From Ginkgo biloba (taxonomy: Eukaryota; Streptophyta; Ginkgoopsida; Ginkgoales; Ginkgoaceae), in the NCBI GenBank assembly GCA_024626585.1, contig JANKJI010000004.1, forward strand, positions 124,838,941 to 124,852,590: a stretch of DNA of 13,650 bases. The letters are read 5' to 3'. Below the pieces are notes generated by a model, which saw nothing but the letters and a program-made list of their open reading frames with translations, did not search any database and had not been told where the DNA came from. The translations under genes were made by a program, and so were the position numbers. Of this stretch, positions 10,049 to 13,650 are shown one piece after another. Numbering within the stretch: position 1 is the stretch's first letter; each line of letters begins with the position of its first letter.

Positions 10049-10844
10049 CCTCACGTCAACCCTCGTTATACTCGCGGTGTTCGGTGCAATTACTTGTGCT
10101 AAATTGAGGGCCGCGAATGCGGTCAGCTTCAACTTCTCTTCCTTCGATGTTAACGGAGACAAAATTTGGTTCTCAGGGGACGCTTTTCTATCAGAGAATG
10201 CAATCCATATGACCAAGAACGGTTTGGATGAAAATCTCAACAATAGCGTGGGAAGAGCAGTGTATTACAAGCCAATTCCCATATGGGAGAGATATTCAGG
10301 TGTTCTTGCCGATTTCAGCACTGAATTCGAATTCATAATCAATGCGGTGAATAAGACAGGCTCTCCTTACAACAATGCCGACGGACTGGCTTTCTTCATG
10401 GCTCCGGTGGATTCAGTCATACCACACAATTCCACAGGCGGTTGGCTTGGGCTGTTCAACGATGAGAGCAACGGTAACTTTAAAAATCAAATAGTAGCCG
10501 TTGAGTTCGATACGTATCACAACGAATGGGACTTGGCGCCCTTCGATCATGTGGGCATTGACATCAACGATATCTCATCTTTGGCATTGAGTGAATTTGG
10601 GCCAACTGAACTCACCGAGTCCGCAATGAGAGCCCGCATAACTTATGATGGCCAATCCAAGCTTCTCCAAGTGTTTGTTTGGAAGAGCTATTTGGGGCCT
10701 GAGCCTGAGGGATATCCAATCGTTTCAGTTGGAGTAGATTTGTCTGGAATTCTTCCTGAGAGTGTTTTGGTTGGATTCTCTGCTGCCACGGGAGTTGTGG
10801 CGTCCACCCATAAGATTATCTCCTGGAATTTTACCGTTTCATAG
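10041..10844 (+). CDS. Secreted legume-type (L-type) lectin, single domain
   Basis: This encodes 267 residues in one exon, as is usual for legume lectin genes. The start ATG has G at -3 and GCT following, a good plant context. Residues 1 to about 25 form a signal peptide, so the mature protein begins near VSFNFSSF, the typical first strand of the domain. Visible motifs are NADGLAFFMAP (Asp114, sugar-contacting), STGGWLGLF (residues 131-139, sugar-binding loop) and VAVEFDTYHNEWD. Glu155, Asp157, Tyr159, Asn161, Asp164 and His170 correspond to the Mn/Ca ligands of the family. The domain closes with ISWNF. Sequons lie at Asn31, Asn67, Asn104, Asn130 and Asn263, and the mature part has no cysteine. 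The length fits a soluble lectin or a kinase-less lectin receptor; no transmembrane helix or kinase follows. It probably binds a glycan in the secretory pathway or apoplast; the sugar cannot be inferred. It is visibly more GC-rich than its flanks. Confidence 0.95.
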   Translation: MANLTSTLVILAVFGAITCAKLRAANAVSFNFSSFDVNGDKIWFSGDAFLSENAIHMTKNGLDENLNNSVGRAVYYKPIPIWERYSGVLADFSTEFEFIINAVNKTGSPYNNADGLAFFMAPVDSVIPHNSTGGWLGLFNDESNGNFKNQIVAVEFDTYHNEWDLAPFDHVGIDINDISSLALSEFGPTELTESAMRARITYDGQSKLLQVFVWKSYLGPEPEGYPIVSVGVDLSGILPESVLVGFSAATGVVASTHKIISWNFTVS

Positions 10845-10846
10845 GT

Positions 10847-10921
10847 GCCACTCCATCTCCATCCAGTCTTCCAATTCCATCTCAATCCGATATTCCGGTT
10901 TCATCTCCTGGCGAAATTTGA
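10847..10921 (+). pseudogene. Out-of-frame Pro/Ser-rich hinge-like segment after the lectin stop
   Basis: Two bases after the lectin TAG (10842-10844), a different frame reads 24 codons to a TGA at 10919-10921, beginning ATPSPSSLPIPSQSD. It contains 6 Pro and 7 Ser. Pro/Ser/Thr-rich hinges commonly separate the lectin domain from the membrane helix in lectin receptor kinases, so this may be the eroded start of such a hinge, lost through a small indel near the stop. The CCATCTCC/CCATCTCA repetitiveness could also produce this composition by chance in a 3' UTR. No membrane helix or kinase motif follows. Confidence 0.4.
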
Positions 10922-12317
10922 ATTATTTATATGCTTCCACCCACTCAATCTTTGTCTTGCATTATAGCAAATAGATGAAGGAACAAAGTCTAGCATTAAT
11001 ATCCCAGAACCGCTCTACGGGTGCAATGCTACAGTAAATATAATAACAAGCAAGTGAATATTCATCATGCACACATTGCCATATGGATTGATGACCTCGT
11101 GGGTTCTATGCAATGTGATTAGAATCAAAATTAAGTCATCATTCACCATTTGCAAGCTGTGTTTGGTTGAATATGTTAGTACTTAAAATATGTAGAAAAA
11201 AATCATATGCGAATCAAATTGTTGGGCTCAATTAATTTATTGTGTGTGAAATATTGTCAACATGGAAGTTGCAAGGGATGTACTATGGATGATTTCTTTT
11301 TGTCGTGGGTGTAAGTGCTGATATGTGTATTTTGGAATGTAGGAACTCTATTATGAATAATGCATAAAGAACAACAATGGAGATTTAGATTTTTTATGTG
11401 AAATAAGACGTTGCAATGGTATGTCATGTATGAGTAATGCATTTCATTGAAATTGGAACATATTAATAAAGTACTTTGATACATTGATACAATATGAGTA
11501 ATTTAGCTTATTGAAATTGGAAAATTTTGTTAATCACATCAAAGACAATGCTTTTTTTCGTTTTGAAGTCTAGGAAATGCCTATTTTAATGATTGAAAGC
11601 TTTGTATGGAGTCATGATTATTGCAAAAGGTTTGTATGTCATGATGATTGCATAGTCTTATCCTACATTTTCTAATATAGTTGGGTCATTTTATTGTCCT
11701 TTATTGTAGGGAGCGACATTGGATTCATATATTGTTAGCGACTTATCTCAATGGCATACTACTAATCTCTAACTTTGTTTTGCTAGCATACTCCTAGATT
11801 TTATAACCATTACTATAACTCACCATTCAAATATAATTTCATACATCGAGACGTTAACACACATGCCTCAATATATTCCAATAACAAAATGCAATAACAA
11901 CTCGTGAGTTAACTTCAAGAGTCATAACCATAGTGATAATTAAATCAAACGTAACATAGTAGTAGAATTAAAAATAAAAATAGTGATATTATAAATAATC
12001 CACATTCATCACACCATTCTAACAACATAGTAACACAATAAAGCGATGAACTAGCCACAAAATATAATATCATTGTCCATTCAACATCGTACAATATAAT
12101 CTAGCTTCCTAAAAGACATTAAGTCTCTTTATTCAAGTTCCTATCACTCAATTCTTACCCTTATCTCTCTCTACCCCTAAATGAGAAGATGGAGCCCTTT
12201 ATCTATGAAGATTCTCTATTTTATCCTAATCTCCTTTGAGATCTTCTTATTATACATAAGTGAAATATTTGCTTGGTAGATATTCCTTACAACTTGCAAT
12301 ATTACATTCTACCTTAG
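10922..12317. other. Gene-free stretch downstream of the lectin
   Basis: This holds the lectin 3' flank and then AT-rich intergenic sequence. I find no kinase-like motif on the plus strand that would extend the lectin gene. An AATAAA at 11465-11470 is about 620 bases from the stop, too far to be a confident polyadenylation signal. A 75-codon minus-strand frame at 11257-11484 has no recognisable domain and overlaps a direct repeat, so it is not called. Confidence 0.5.
11429..11522 (+). repeat. 30-bp direct repeat, copies 64 bp apart
   Basis: The pattern TATGAGTAAT-(7 bases)-ATTGAAATTGGAA occurs at 11429-11458 and 11493-11522. The 10-base and 13-base outer blocks are identical in both copies and the 7-base middle differs. 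The order and spacing are conserved, so this is a genuine duplication. Its function is unknown. Confidence 0.75.
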
Positions 12318-12698
12318 TTTATACATACACTACTATATATCATCAAACCCTTATTCTTAGATTTCATCCTTATAGTCATGGCATTAATGATTTTGCTTGC
12401 AAGGGTGAAGTTGTTAGAATCAGATCTAAGGGTTAAAGATGATGTTTTAAAAAGGATAGGTATTAATGTGATTTTGATAGGGTCTAATTCACCTATGTTA
12501 TTGTTTGAAGAAAAAATTATAAATTTGCTTATTGATGCAATGGTCCATAGAGGTGTAGGTCTTGATCAACCACTCTAAGGGTCTTGGCTTATTGCAATTG
12601 TTGGCACAACTACTCAAAAGCATTCTAAGCTTGTAATTTCAATGGTTTTTTATTAGCACGAGATTCTTGAGATGTGTGCATTTTTAAAATTATCCCCT
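12318..12698 (+). pseudogene. Unidentified coding remnant with two in-frame stops
   Basis: One plus-strand frame runs 127 codons from after a TAG (12315-12317) to a TAG at 12699, interrupted only by TAA at 12576-12578 and TAG at 12654-12656. Several-fold more stops would be expected by chance in sequence this AT-rich. It includes an ATG frame of 66 residues (12378-12578) containing LLESDLRVKDDVLKRIGI and MVHRGVGLDQP. After the first stop the same frame continues as GSWLIAIVGTTTQKHSK and HEILEMCAFLKLSP. The amino-acid mix looks like real protein rather than translated repeats. I recognise no domain. A decayed transposon or host gene fragment is most likely; the 66-residue frame alone as a small gene is less likely. 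Confidence 0.35.
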
Positions 12699-12701
12699 TA
12701 G

Positions 12702-13161
12702 TAATTAGATCATCATATTTGCCTATAATATCTTTAATATTTTCTTTGCTCCCCTCAATGCATTACAAGGCTTATTGGTAGGAGGTTTTCTTAGTGTGAA
12801 GGGATTATATCTTATTGTAATTAACATCCATTCAATGCTAGATGCCCCACTTCTTCTTCTACTTCTCCTCATATCTAGTTTTGCTAAATTATTGATCTAA
12901 AACCCTAAATTATGTAGAATACAAGAAAAAATAAATCAAATGGAAATAACATGCCTATATGTAATTCATATGAAAAGATCACTTTGATTTATAAGAGAGA
13001 ATAAAGTGCTTTATAATAATCTACACAAAATAAAGAGAGGTAAAAGTAGAGTCCATAATTATAGAGTCGTATATACCTCTAGGGAAATGAAAAAAATAAA
13101 ATTAGAGTACACAAAATCATTTCCTCATATAATGATTGGCTTATATTTCCAGATGGAATTA
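12702..13161. other. Gene-free AT-rich stretch
   Basis: No coding region, RNA gene or clear repeat is visible. A CT-rich run (CTTCTTCTTCTACTTCTCCTC) lies at about 12850-12870. Confidence 0.5.
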
Positions 13162-13362
13162 TAATCTTATCACTTGGTAATGATGATCTACGATCATAAG
13201 CTACTGCTTGGTAGTAGAGTTGTAAGCTCTAGCTTGGCATAGAAAGACTATATCCATAAACTATTTCCTGATGTAGGAAAATTATAATTGTAAGTTATCT
13301 TTTAGTATTGCAACACCGGGGTTGCAAACTATTGCTTGGAATGCAAGACTGTAAAATCAACC
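13162..13362. repeat. Degenerate ~34-bp tandem repeat (6-7 units)
   Basis: Units begin with TAAGCT or a variant at 13162, 13197, 13223, 13257, 13291, 13325 and 13352, giving lengths of 35, 26, 34, 34, 34 and 27. The shared core is TAAGCTATTGCTTGG followed by a purine-rich half ending near ACTATAATTG. Two unit sizes coexist (about 34 and about 26-27), the short ones lacking roughly 8 bases at the right end. Copies are well diverged. It could be a minisatellite inside a transposon LTR, but no element boundaries are visible. Confidence 0.65.
13308..13327. repeat. Small inverted repeat with GC-rich loop
   Basis: TTGCAAC (13308-13314) and GTTGCAA (13321-13327) are perfect 7-base complements around ACCGGG. 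The inverted repeat spans the boundary of two 34-bp repeat units and is locally GC-rich in very AT-rich DNA. It has no T-run and is not a terminator-like element. It is probably a chance product of repeat divergence. Confidence 0.5.
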
Positions 13363-13363
13363 C

Positions 13364-13650
13364 TCCTTCTAAGCTCTCTAGAGATTTTATAGTTTTCTCA
13401 TAGATAATTATTGAGGTAGTTATAAATGATTTATTTCATCCTCTTGGTTGAGATTAGGTGATGTGGACTCTCACCACATGGCAAAGATATCAAAGAAGTA
13501 GTTAAGATGGCCTATTAATAGCTTGAAGTTGTTATATCATGCTCTCATAACCATTATATTTTTTTGCAATATTTTTTCCATTTTTATAAACATGCATGAC
13601 TTCATACCTTTATCACAACTTGTGGCCCTTTATGTTATTCATTATCAATG
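13364..13650. other. Gene-free right end of window
   Basis: I see no gene, repeat or RNA here. The sequence is ordinary AT-rich intergenic DNA running off the right edge. Confidence 0.5.

Noticed and set aside
9944-10243. 99-codon minus-strand frame across the lectin start
   Set aside because: It is antisense to the well-supported lectin and arises from its richer base composition; no homology is recognised.
10688-10974. Other-frame readings over the lectin 3' end (10688-10885 minus, 10762-10974 plus)
   Set aside because: They are shadows of the lectin coding sequence and of the CCATCTCC-type repetition just after it.
10845-12317. Possible receptor-kinase extension of the lectin gene
   Set aside because: No membrane helix and no kinase motifs (glycine loop, HRD, DFG) could be read in any plus-strand frame downstream.
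1-13650. tRNA, rRNA or other structured RNA genes
   Set aside because: No tRNA-like A/B boxes with a cloverleaf, no rRNA segment and no snRNA-like sequence could be recognised by eye; a covariance-model scan would be decisive.

Overview
The window looks like plant nuclear DNA. It is very AT-rich, has a single convincing intact gene in 13.65 kb, and is otherwise filled with decayed repeats, minisatellites and eroded coding remnants. That pattern fits a large, repeat-bloated plant genome. A gymnosperm is a reasonable guess from the low gene density and decay, but nothing here proves the lineage.

The one clear gene is at 10041-10844 (+): an intronless, secreted, legume-type lectin of 267 residues. 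It has a signal peptide, one L-type lectin domain, and all the expected sugar- and metal-binding residues. It is visibly more GC-rich than its surroundings. Just after its stop codon, in another frame, lies a 24-codon Pro/Ser-rich stretch that resembles the hinge following the lectin domain in lectin receptor kinases. No kinase domain is visible downstream. Immediately upstream, an open frame (9713-10048) with a short predicted coiled coil overlaps the lectin start by 8 bases; it may be a uORF or an old coding remnant.

Layout: 1-91 TA/TATG microsatellite; 300-508 and 775-1168 diverged duplications; 1203-1911 a frameshifted, stop-containing coding remnant on the minus strand; 2042-3550 nothing recognisable; 3551-4220 a degenerate 42-bp minisatellite of about 16 copies; 4221-6047 AT-rich sequence with faint ~30-bp repetition; 6048-6961 possible decayed coding sequence, followed by a purine-rich tract; 7322-7735 a second minisatellite of 27-bp period that shares a core with the first; 7736-9712 nothing beyond a 19-bp tandem duplication; 9713-10921 the lectin locus; 10922-12317 noncoding with one 30-bp direct repeat; 12318-12698 a plus-strand coding remnant with two in-frame stops; 13162-13360 a degenerate ~34-bp tandem repeat; then unremarkable sequence to the end.

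No multi-gene system, operon, RNA gene or CRISPR array is supported. The observations most worth following are the out-of-frame hinge behind the lectin and the two related minisatellites. Both arrays have periods divisible by three, and both read Lys-Gly-Lys-Val-Thr-Tyr-like repeats on the minus strand.
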